A stretch of DNA of 6,261 nucleotides from Candidatus Iainarchaeum sp. (lineage in GTDB: Archaea > Iainarchaeota > Iainarchaeia > Iainarchaeales > GCA-2688035): NCBI GenBank assembly GCA_017610245.1, contig JAFCCK010000057.1:1-6261 (forward strand), in the 5' to 3' direction. Of this stretch, positions 1 to 5,112 are shown in pieces. The notes beneath the pieces were generated by a model, which ran no database searches, was not told the DNA's origin, and worked only from the letters and a program-made list of their open reading frames with translations. Position 1 is the stretch's first letter. Each line of letters begins with the position of its first letter. The position numbers were made by a program, and so were the translations under genes.

Positions 1-1508
1 AGGAAGCAAACATATTGCCAGATATCGATGTAAAGATTGACGAGCTTGGCCCGGAATACTATGAGTTAACAGTGAAGGACAATGGCCCGGGCTTAACAGA
101 GAGAACAGTTGGAAAGGCATTAGGAAAACTGCTTGCTGGAACAAAGTTCCATAGAATGATGCAGTCTCGCGGTCAGCAAGGGATAGGCGCGTCTGGGTGC
201 ACCATGCTGAGCCAGATGACAACTGGAAAACCAATCAAAGTGATTACTGGCGAGGGCAATGGAAAAGTGGTTTCACTAGAATTGAGCATTGACCCAAAGA
301 GAAATGAGCCAAAGATTGTGAACAAGAAGGAGCTCAAGAGGGATTTTCGTGGATTGGCAGTGCAAGCAAAATTCAAGGGGGTTCTTTACAGGGAAAGCGA
401 GCAGGGACCGATGGAGTATTTAAGGAGAACAGCGATTGCAAACCCACATGCCCAAATCACTTTTAGAGACCCAGCGGGGCAGAAGGTTTCGTTCAAGAGA
501 ACAATGAACAAAGTGCCCCAGCCTCCCAGAGTTGTGAAGCCACACCCAAAGGGCGTTACAGTTGATGAATTGATTACACTTGCGAAATACACTGATGCGA
601 GAAAAGTGGTGAGCTTCCTAAAGAACGATTTTGATAGGATGGGCCAGAAGAGTGTTGAGGAGATAGCGAAGAGGGTGGAATTTGACTTACACAAGGACCC
701 CAAACAGCTTGGCTGGGGGGAAGCGGAACAAATAATAGATGCATTTAAAGAGGTTGACTTTATCGCCCCAAGTGGAGATGCACTAAGGCCGATTGGGGAG
801 GAGCAGATAAAGAAGAGCTTGCAGAGCATTGTTGAACCGGAATTCCTAACCGTCCTTACAAGGAAACCGCAGGTTTATGCTGGGGGCTTTCCTTTCCAGG
901 TAGAGATAGCAATAGCTTACGGTGGGAAAGCAGGTAGAACAGTGAGTGGTGCTGAAGGGCTGGAGAAAAGGCTTGAAATAATGAGGTTTGCGAACAGGGC
1001 TCCGCTGCTGTTTGACGCCGGAAACTGCGCAATAACAAAGGCTGTTCACAGCATTGACTGGAAGCGCTATGACATAAAGGATGTTGAGAAGGCGCCCCTT
1101 ACAGTGCTTGTGAATTTCATCTCAGTTCATATTCCTTACACTGGGGCTGGAAAGCAGGCAATCGCTGATGAGGATGAAGTGATGGAGGAAATTAGGCTGG
1201 CCCTGATGCAGAGCGGGAGAAAGGCAGGCACCTATATTGCAGGCAAGAGAAGAGAACAGGAAAAGCAGATGAAGAGGGAGCTGTTTTACAAGTATATTCC
1301 AGAGGTTGTTGCTGCATTAAATAGCCTAACCGAAGCAAACAAGGGCAAGCTGCAGAAAAAGCTTGAGAGGATGGTGCTGAATAAATTGCGCCTGGAGGAG
1401 GCAAAGGAAGTAGAGCTGGAGAAAGAAAATAATGAAGCGCTAAAGGAAAAAAAGGGTGAGGAGAATGGCAAAAAAGGCAAAGCAAAGAAAGCTAAGGGCG
1501 AAAAGTAA
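1..1508 (+). CDS. top6B: DNA topoisomerase VI subunit B (5'-truncated by window edge)
   Basis: This is the ATPase subunit of type IIB topoisomerase VI. It pairs with the A subunit to relax and decatenate DNA using ATP. The open frame runs in from the window edge (first full codon at 3), and the residues before the TTG at 15 (E-A-N-I) still fit the family, so the TTG is internal. Roughly the first 45 residues, including the Mg-binding Asn helix of the GHKL fold, are missing. Visible ATP-site motifs are DNGPG (78-92) and SRGQQGIG (165-188), followed by TTGK (219-230). Next come an H2TH-type segment (about 540-800) and a transducer domain with GGFPFQVE and AYGG. IDWKRY near 1053-1070 lies where the family's ATP-sensing 'switch' lysine is expected; which Lys it is was not established. 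The tail is a charged helix ending in a Lys/Gly-rich stretch with no Ig-like domain. It overlaps top6A by 44 nt. The identification is secure. Confidence 0.97.
   Translation, partial: EANILPDIDVKIDELGPEYYELTVKDNGPGLTERTVGKALGKLLAGTKFHRMMQSRGQQGIGASGCTMLSQMTTGKPIKVITGEGNGKVVSLELSIDPKRNEPKIVNKKELKRDFRGLAVQAKFKGVLYRESEQGPMEYLRRTAIANPHAQITFRDPAGQKVSFKRTMNKVPQPPRVVKPHPKGVTVDELITLAKYTDARKVVSFLKNDFDRMGQKSVEEIAKRVEFDLHKDPKQLGWGEAEQIIDAFKEVDFIAPSGDALRPIGEEQIKKSLQSIVEPEFLTVLTRKPQVYAGGFPFQVEIAIAYGGKAGRTVSGAEGLEKRLEIMRFANRAPLLFDAGNCAITKAVHSIDWKRYDIKDVEKAPLTVLVNFISVHIPYTGAGKQAIADEDEVMEEIRLALMQSGRKAGTYIAGKRREQEKQMKRELFYKYIPEVVAALNSLTEANKGKLQKKLERMVLNKLRLEEAKEVELEKENNEALKEKKGEENGKKGKAKKAKGEK
1455..1459 (+). 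promoter_or_regulatory. Ribosome-binding site of top6A, inside the end of top6B
   Basis: GGTGA lies 5 nt before the ATG at 1465, inside the Lys-rich 3' end of top6B. It supports the ATG at 1465 over the in-frame GTG at 1456, which would have to start within this motif. Confidence 0.6.
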
Positions 1509-2616
1509 TGCAAGGGAGAAGGAAAGCCCCAAGCAGATTGCAAAAAAGCTCGAGGCAATTGGAAAAGAGATGGTAACTGATATAATGAAGGGCAGGGACC
1601 CCGAATTCAAAACGCAGCTAAGGGGGAGGAGCAACGTAGAGTTTGATGAAGAGAGGGGCATTCTTATTTTGGGGGACAAGGAAACATCGAGAAACTTTTT
1701 GAATGTTGGACATGCGAGAAAATTCATGCAAACAGTAATGGTCGCAGCTAAAACCCGCGACTACTTGGACCACAACAAAACAGCAAGCATCAGAGAAATT
1801 TACTATGAGTTAAAGCACACTGTTCCAAACAGCAAGGAGAACACCTTTGACAGCCAGACTGAATCAGATTCCTGCATTGTTGATTTGGAGCACAGCATTG
1901 ACAGCATTAGGGAGAAGCTGAATTTGCATGCAAACCCAAAGGGAACACTCTATGGGGATATTACGCTCAGGGACAAGATGCACCAGAACGACAAATTCAA
2001 CTGCGCAAAGCTCGGAAGGGGCGGTTGGAGCATTATGTCCCGCATCGAACCAGAGGAAATTGAGATAGTGAAAGTGAATGCAAAGTATGTTCTGGTTATC
2101 GAGACAGAGGCAATGTATGAAAGGCTTGTTGAGGAGCGGTTTGCACAAAAAAACAAGGCGATTCTTGTAAGCACCGGCGGGCAGGCAGCTAGGGGGACTA
2201 GGAGATTAGTGCATAGGTTGCATGCGGAGGAAAAGCTCCCGGTCATTGTATTTACAGATGGAGACCCCTACGGTTGGTACATTTACAGCGTTATAAAGCA
2301 AGGGAGCATGGCGCTGGCTGCGCACTCTGATTTCCTTGCGTGCCCGGATGCGTGCTATGTTGGAATGACGCTGGATGATGTTGAAACATTCAAGCTGCAG
2401 AACGTTACAGAGAAAATGAAAGAGGGGGACATAAAGAGGGCAAAGGAGATGCTGGATTACCCTTGGTTTAAAAACAAGGAATGGCGCGCCCAGCTGAAGA
2501 AGGCAATAAGTGAAAAAATCAGGATAGAGCAGCAGGCCCTTGCAAACAAAAGCTTGGAGTTTGTTGCAACTGAATACCTGCCCAAAAAGATAAAGAACGA
2601 GGAATTCCTACCATGA
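1465..2616 (+). CDS. top6A: DNA topoisomerase VI subunit A (Spo11-like)
   Basis: This is the DNA-cleaving subunit of topoisomerase VI, homologous to Spo11. A catalytic tyrosine forms a 5'-phosphotyrosyl link to DNA. With the ATG at 1465 the protein has 383 residues, a normal length for the family. It starts with a strongly basic tail of about 25 residues. The winged-helix (5Y-CAP) domain holds SIREIYY, where Y113/Y114 contain the catalytic Tyr; the exact one needs an alignment. The family block KENTFDSQTESD follows. The Toprim domain shows the metal-binding acidic residues: E213 in VLVIETEAM, and D265 and D267 in TDGDPYGWYIYSVIKQG. The C-terminal block EMLDYPWF-KEW and the TEYLP ending also match archaeal Top6A. 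No key residue is missing. The gene overlaps top6B by 44 nt and cutA by 4 nt, consistent with translational coupling and matched subunit supply. Confidence 0.97.
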   Translation: MAKKAKQRKLRAKSNAREKESPKQIAKKLEAIGKEMVTDIMKGRDPEFKTQLRGRSNVEFDEERGILILGDKETSRNFLNVGHARKFMQTVMVAAKTRDYLDHNKTASIREIYYELKHTVPNSKENTFDSQTESDSCIVDLEHSIDSIREKLNLHANPKGTLYGDITLRDKMHQNDKFNCAKLGRGGWSIMSRIEPEEIEIVKVNAKYVLVIETEAMYERLVEERFAQKNKAILVSTGGQAARGTRRLVHRLHAEEKLPVIVFTDGDPYGWYIYSVIKQGSMALAAHSDFLACPDACYVGMTLDDVETFKLQNVTEKMKEGDIKRAKEMLDYPWFKNKEWRAQLKKAISEKIRIEQQALANKSLEFVATEYLPKKIKNEEFLP

Positions 2617-2927
2617 CCGTAATTGGTTTCATAACCTGTTCAGGAATTGATGAGGCAAGGAAGATAGCAAAACATTTGCTTGAGAAGAGGGTGATTGCCT
2701 GCGCAAATGTTGTGCCTGAGATTGATTCAATGTACTGGTGGAAGGGGAAGCTGGAAGAGGCGGATGAAGCACTGCTTATAATAAAAACAAGGGAGCAGCT
2801 GAAAGGCAAGGTGCAGAAAGAGGTGGAGAAGCTGAACAGATACGAGCTGCCAGTGATAGAATTATTTGAAACCAACATAAACAGCAAGGCAGAGAAGTGG
2901 ATTGAGAAGGAAACTGGGACGAAATGA
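2613..2927 (+). CDS. cutA: CutA1 divalent-cation tolerance protein
   Basis: This is a 104-residue protein of the CutA1 family, small trimeric ferredoxin-like proteins linked to divalent metal (copper) tolerance in bacteria and of unclear role in archaea. Family hallmarks in order are an N-terminal strand VIGFITC, the helix DEARKIAKHLLEKRVIACANVVP, the signature MYWWKGKLEEADEALLIIKT (about residues 35-54), and YELPVIELF near residue 75. The length is typical. Its ATG overlaps the top6A stop (ATGA), so it is probably translated from the topoisomerase VI transcript. No metabolic link between CutA and topoisomerase VI is known to me. The gene ends 14 bp from the convergent radical SAM gene, and no clear hairpin or long T-run terminator is visible between them. 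Confidence 0.95.
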   Translation: MTVIGFITCSGIDEARKIAKHLLEKRVIACANVVPEIDSMYWWKGKLEEADEALLIIKTREQLKGKVQKEVEKLNRYELPVIELFETNINSKAEKWIEKETGTK

Positions 2928-2941
2928 AGTCAGCTAAATAA

Positions 2942-4531
2942 TTAGGCTATTGATTTATTTAAATCCTTCTTAGCTTTTCCAATGTACTGTCTTATCCTTG
3001 CCTTGAATTTTCTAAAGAAAGGCTTTATTTCACTGTCCTTCAATTCTGCTTCTTTTAGAAAATAAAATAATTCCTTAAAGAAGTGCATTCCCGCCTGATT
3101 CATTTCTTTGAACCAGCAATACCATACATCCTGCAACCTTCTTGCTTCTTTTTCTCTTCCCTCCGATTTAAGTCTCCTAATCCGTTGCTTTAGCCTTGAG
3201 AATGCCTGAGGCAGGCTCTTGAACTCCTCAAAGGCGTCAAGAACAAGCGAGAGCATAAGCTCTGTTCTCTCATCTATTATTTCATATGGAACGAAATCAT
3301 TCAATTCACTCTTTGGCAAATCCCCCGGCTTTTTGTAAGGCATCTCTCCCAGCAACATTCTCTTTCCAATTGGGGCGAAGCTATATGGGGTTAAATAGCT
3401 CACAATTCCATACAAGGTGTACTGCTTGGTTTCCTCCAGGAATTTTATGTTTTGCTCAATTTCTTTCATAGTACTCCAGGGATGAAACATTATGAACCCA
3501 GGATCAACACTTACACCCATCCTGTTGCATAGCTTAATTGCTTCCAGTGTTTGCTTTGCAGAAATGTTCTTGTTGAAAATCTTCTGCAATGTAAAATCAT
3601 TTGCCGCTTCTGCTCCAACAAAAATATTCTGCAGTCCCGCTCCCTTTAGAAGTCTTAGCAATTTTTCATTTATATCGCTTGCCCTCAAATAAATATCAAA
3701 TTCCAATCCCAATTTTTTGATTCCCTTGCACAATTCCACTATTCTCTGCCAGCCCTTTTCACCAGGCATTACAAAATTGTCGTCCACAAACCAGATTTCA
3801 TTTACTGCTGGAAAATTCTCCTTCAATTGCTGCAATTCAGCCAATACGTTTGCGCTGCTTCTGAGCCTGAACGCTTTTCCACTTGGGGTTGAATAAAACC
3901 TGCTTATGCTACAATAACTGCATTTGTTATAGCAGCCCCTGCTTGAGGAAATCACAGGCAATCCGCCTTGTAGTAGTACTTTGGGGAGAGTATCCCTTGC
4001 TGGAAAGGGCATTGAATCCAGATTTTCAATAAGTGGTCTTATTGGGTTCTCCCTTATTTTTCCCTCCTCCTTAAACGCTAGCCCTCTAATTTCACCAAGC
4101 TTTCTCTCCTGCTCAACTGCAGAAGCCAGTTCAACAAAAGTTTCCTCGCCCTCAAATCTAACAACAGAATCAAAGACAGCATTCAAGCCCAACAGCTTCT
4201 TGTACAAAAAGGTTGCATACTGCCCGCCAATGGTTATGTGTGCATTGCTCCCTTGCCTCTTTAGCTCTTTCACTGTTTCAATGATTGAAAAGATCTGCGG
4301 CTTGGCTATTGCAGTGAAGCCAATCAAATCAGCTTTCAACAGTTGCTTTACTGTTTGCTCCCTTGGAAGCCTGCAAACTTCCTCATCCACAATATTTACT
4401 TTGAAAGAACCGGCCCTGAGGTAGCCAGCCAAGTAGCCGATTGCAAGGCTCTCAACTTTTGGAAAGTATAGAACATCGCTGCTTCTTAGATCCCTAAGCC
4501 TAGTTAAGCAAGTGTACACTGAACCCCTCAA
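2942..4531 (-). CDS. B12-binding-domain radical SAM protein
   Basis: This is a 529-residue enzyme of the cobalamin-binding radical SAM superfamily. It probably uses a [4Fe-4S] cluster and S-adenosylmethionine for radical chemistry such as methylation; the substrate cannot be read from the sequence. The N-terminal part (about residues 20-150) resembles a B12-binding Rossmann fold (LAIGYLAGYLR, IGGQYATF) but has no DxHxxG cobalamin-ligand motif. The radical SAM core begins with CxxxCxxC (C200, C204, C207, in RGCYNKCSYC). WFVDDNF (247-253), GAEAAND (306-312) and PGFIMFHPWST (344-354) follow at the usual spacings. The last ~100 residues are a charged, aromatic-rich helical extension. The TTG at 4531 lacks a Shine-Dalgarno sequence. 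The in-frame GTG at 4519 has GAGGGG 4 nt upstream (4524-4529) and is a credible alternative start. The gene lies directly downstream of the tandem peptide genes on the same strand. Family assignment is strong; role unknown. Confidence 0.9.
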   Translation of the reverse strand: MRGSVYTCLTRLRDLRSSDVLYFPKVESLAIGYLAGYLRAGSFKVNIVDEEVCRLPREQTVKQLLKADLIGFTAIAKPQIFSIIETVKELKRQGSNAHITIGGQYATFLYKKLLGLNAVFDSVVRFEGEETFVELASAVEQERKLGEIRGLAFKEEGKIRENPIRPLIENLDSMPFPARDTLPKVLLQGGLPVISSSRGCYNKCSYCSISRFYSTPSGKAFRLRSSANVLAELQQLKENFPAVNEIWFVDDNFVMPGEKGWQRIVELCKGIKKLGLEFDIYLRASDINEKLLRLLKGAGLQNIFVGAEAANDFTLQKIFNKNISAKQTLEAIKLCNRMGVSVDPGFIMFHPWSTMKEIEQNIKFLEETKQYTLYGIVSYLTPYSFAPIGKRMLLGEMPYKKPGDLPKSELNDFVPYEIIDERTELMLSLVLDAFEEFKSLPQAFSRLKQRIRRLKSEGREKEARRLQDVWYCWFKEMNQAGMHFFKELFYFLKEAELKDSEIKPFFRKFKARIRQYIGKAKKDLNKSIA

Positions 4532-4539
4532 TCATAATT

Positions 4540-4626
4540 TTAATGGTCTGAGACAGAGGCATGCCTCTTTAGATTGAATTTGCTTTGCCTTTCCACAATT
4601 TTATCTTTAATCCAATCATTTTGCAT
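4540..4626 (-). CDS. Micro-ORF 5 of tandem peptide family (28 aa)
   Basis: Fifth and last copy, 28 residues. It opens M-Q-N-D-W5-I-K-D-K-I-V-E-R13-Q14-S-K and ends L-K-R-H-A-S-V-S-D-H. Net charge is about +2. It has the most diverged core: the usual G-L-A is replaced by D-K-I and the Lys before Arg by Glu. W, R and Q are kept at the same spacing, and the tail parallels micro-ORF 4. TGAGG at 4634-4638 lies 7 nt before the ATG. Its TAA stop is 8 nt from the TTG candidate start of the radical SAM gene, so the two are probably co-transcribed. Function unknown. Confidence 0.75.
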   Translation of the reverse strand: MQNDWIKDKIVERQSKFNLKRHASVSDH

Positions 4627-4642
4627 GGCAATGCCTCAAAAT

Positions 4643-4729
4643 TCAGTAATTTGATGCGCTCGCGTATCTTTTTAGGTCAAGCTTCTTCTGCCTCTTTTCA
4701 GCCAAGCCTTTAATCCAGCTTTCTTGCAT
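4643..4729 (-). CDS. Micro-ORF 4 of tandem peptide family (28 aa)
   Basis: Fourth copy, 28 residues. It opens M-Q-E-S-W5-I-K-G-L-A-E-K-R13-Q14-K-K and ends L-K-R-Y-A-S-A-S-N-Y. Net charge is about +4. Its tail matches that of micro-ORF 5 along its length (LKR, then AS, then S), so these two form a subgroup conserved end to end. The N-terminal core links it to micro-ORFs 1-3. The reading frame is shifted relative to micro-ORF 3, which argues against a single long repeat protein. It starts 4 nt after the previous stop. Function unknown. Confidence 0.8.
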   Translation of the reverse strand: MQESWIKGLAEKRQKKLDLKRYASASNY

Positions 4730-4733
4730 GAAT

Positions 4734-4739
4734 TCACCT
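4734..4739 (-). promoter_or_regulatory. AGGTGA ribosome-binding site overlapping the stop of micro-ORF 3
   Basis: AGGTGA lies 4 nt before the ATG of micro-ORF 4, and its TGA is the stop of micro-ORF 3. This repeats the arrangement seen one gene upstream even though micro-ORF 4 is in another frame. Confidence 0.65.
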
Positions 4740-4811
4740 AAAACTCATGTCAGCAGGCTGCTGCTCCTTTGCCTGCCTTTTCCCGGCCATTTTAGTTATC
4801 CAGCTATTCAT
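4734..4811 (-). CDS. Micro-ORF 3 of tandem peptide family (25 aa)
   Basis: Third copy and the shortest, 25 residues. It opens M-N-S-W4-I-T-K-M-A-G-K-R12-Q13-A-K and ends in a Gln/Pro-containing tail with MSFR at the C terminus. Net charge is about +3. The start is set by AGGTGA at 4818-4823, which includes the previous stop. Micro-ORFs 1-3 share one reading frame and are separated by TGA codons. TGA also ends top6A and cutA in this window, so these are ordinary stops. Function unknown. Confidence 0.75.
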   Translation of the reverse strand: MNSWITKMAGKRQAKEQQPADMSFR

Positions 4812-4817
4812 CTTCTT

Positions 4818-4823
4818 TCACCT
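4818..4823 (-). promoter_or_regulatory. AGGTGA ribosome-binding site overlapping the stop of micro-ORF 2
   Basis: AGGTGA lies 6 nt before the ATG of micro-ORF 3, and its TGA is the stop codon of micro-ORF 2. This arrangement suggests translational coupling and fixes the start of micro-ORF 3. Confidence 0.65.
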
Positions 4824-4907
4824 CAAGGGCATTGTTCCTGACTGGGTTGTCCTCAAAACCTTAGCTTGCCTTTTCCCGGCCAAGCCTCTCAACCAGCCGT
4901 TGTTCAT
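4818..4907 (-). CDS. Micro-ORF 2 of tandem peptide family (29 aa)
   Basis: Second copy, 29 residues. It opens M-N-N-G-W5-L-R-G-L-A-G-K-R13-Q14-A-K, then has a Thr/Ser-containing tail ending in MPLR. It has no acidic residue and a net charge of about +6. GGTGA at 4913-4917 lies 5 nt before the ATG, just after the TGA of micro-ORF 1 (gap 12 nt). Its core L-A-G-K-R-Q-A-K is closest to micro-ORF 3 (M-A-G-K-R-Q-A-K), and the start-to-start distance to both neighbours is 96 nt. Function unknown. Confidence 0.75.
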   Translation of the reverse strand: MNNGWLRGLAGKRQAKVLRTTQSGTMPLR

Positions 4908-4919
4908 TCCATTCACCAC

Positions 4920-5003
4920 TCAGAGCCTTGAGCTGCGACATCCGCCAGCAGCTTTTCCCCTTTCCTGCCTTTTTGTTGACAGTCCCTTAATCCAGGCATT
5001 CAT
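4920..5003 (-). CDS. Micro-ORF 1 of tandem peptide family (27 aa)
   Basis: First and most upstream copy of the array, 27 residues. It opens M-N-A-W4-I-K-G-L and carries K11-R12-Q13, followed by a Gly/Arg/Ser-rich tail containing the only Cys of the five peptides (C22). Estimated net charge is about +6. The ATG at 5003 is chosen because it aligns with the starts of the other copies. An in-frame ATG at 5018 would add five residues (MGACD). GGGGG at 5012-5016 sits 8 nt before the chosen start. No signal peptide or membrane segment is visible. I do not recognise the family; support comes from similarity to the other four ORFs. This is the copy nearest the presumed promoter. Confidence 0.7.
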   Translation of the reverse strand: MNAWIKGLSTKRQERGKAAGGCRSSRL

Positions 5004-5040
5004 ATCACATGCCCCCATAATAACCTTACCCGTGACCTGA

Positions 5041-5055
5041 TTAATAATAATTTTT
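5041..5055 (-). promoter_or_regulatory. Putative TATA element for the peptide array / radical SAM transcript
   Basis: Read on the minus strand this is AAAAATTATTATTAA. It lies about 45 nt upstream of the first micro-ORF, which would place transcription start near 5020 with a short leader. It mirrors the + strand element at 5077-5090. Position and AT content fit an archaeal TATA box, but the match is not distinctive and the region is AT-rich throughout. Confidence 0.4.
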
Positions 5056-5076
5056 AACGTTTTTAGGAACTAATAG

Positions 5077-5090
5077 AAAAATTTATTAAT
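5077..5090 (+). promoter_or_regulatory. Putative TATA element for the Lrp-type regulator
   Basis: AAAAATTTATTAAT lies about 29 nt upstream of the regulator's ATG. With usual archaeal spacing, transcription would start at or within a few bases of that ATG. This fits a leaderless message, since no Shine-Dalgarno sequence is present before 5113. Confidence 0.4.
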
Positions 5091-5098
5091 TCTTTTTT

Positions 5099-5106
5099 AC
5101 AATTGT
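5099..5106. promoter_or_regulatory. ACAATTGT palindrome, possible operator
   Basis: A perfect 8-bp palindrome lies just before the regulator's start codon, inside an AT-rich tract. Lrp/AsnC proteins often bind AT-rich palindromes and repress their own gene, so an autoregulatory site is possible. A palindrome this short can arise by chance. Confidence 0.2.
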
Positions 5107-5112
5107 TAATAT

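Larger units (their letters stand above)
4540..5003 (-). repeat. Tandem array of five related micro-ORFs
   Basis: Five diverged copies of one small gene lie head to tail on the minus strand, with starts at 5003, 4907, 4811, 4729 and 4626 (steps of 96, 96, 82 and 103 nt). The shared core reads W-[I/L]-x3-[A/S/I/V-rich]-x-[K/E]-R-Q, with R always eight residues after W. Many DNA differences in the core are synonymous (AAA/AAG, CAA/CAG, TTG/CTG). The remaining similarity is thus better explained by protein-level selection than by recent DNA duplication. Spacers are 12, 6, 4 and 16 nt, each with a Shine-Dalgarno-like sequence. The array fills the gap between the Lrp-type regulator and the radical SAM gene. 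Confidence 0.85.

Noticed and set aside
846..1049. Antisense open frames within top6B, top6A, the radical SAM gene and the regulator
   Set aside because: They lie opposite well-supported genes, have no recognisable motifs or ribosome-binding sequences, and look like shadows of codon bias.
4861..4890. Hairpin with GCTTG/CAAGC arms and a GGGAAAA loop inside micro-ORF 2
   Set aside because: It lies within the conserved coding core, is not retained in the other copies, and is not followed by a T-run, so it is probably incidental.
4734..5003. Micro-ORFs 1-3 as one longer protein read through in-frame TGA codons
   Set aside because: TGA ends top6A and cutA in this window, each unit has its own ATG and ribosome-binding sequence, and units 4 and 5 are in shifted frames, so separate peptides fit better.
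4540..5003. CRISPR array or other non-coding direct repeat
   Set aside because: Unit similarity is too low and concentrated in codon-structured positions, the spacing is uneven (82-103 nt), and there are no uniform repeat/spacer boundaries.
5004..5018. Upstream in-frame ATG of micro-ORF 1 at 5018 as the true start
   Set aside because: It adds MGACD, which has no counterpart in the other four peptides, and the start at 5003 aligns with them. It is kept only as an alternative.
4747..5040. A + strand 97-codon open frame covering most of the micro-ORF array, itself showing repeated CLFPA-like segments
   Set aside because: Its repeats are the antisense image of micro-ORFs 1-3, which happen to share one frame. 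It has no ribosome-binding sequence and matches no family I recognise. The minus strand explains the starts, stops and spacing better.
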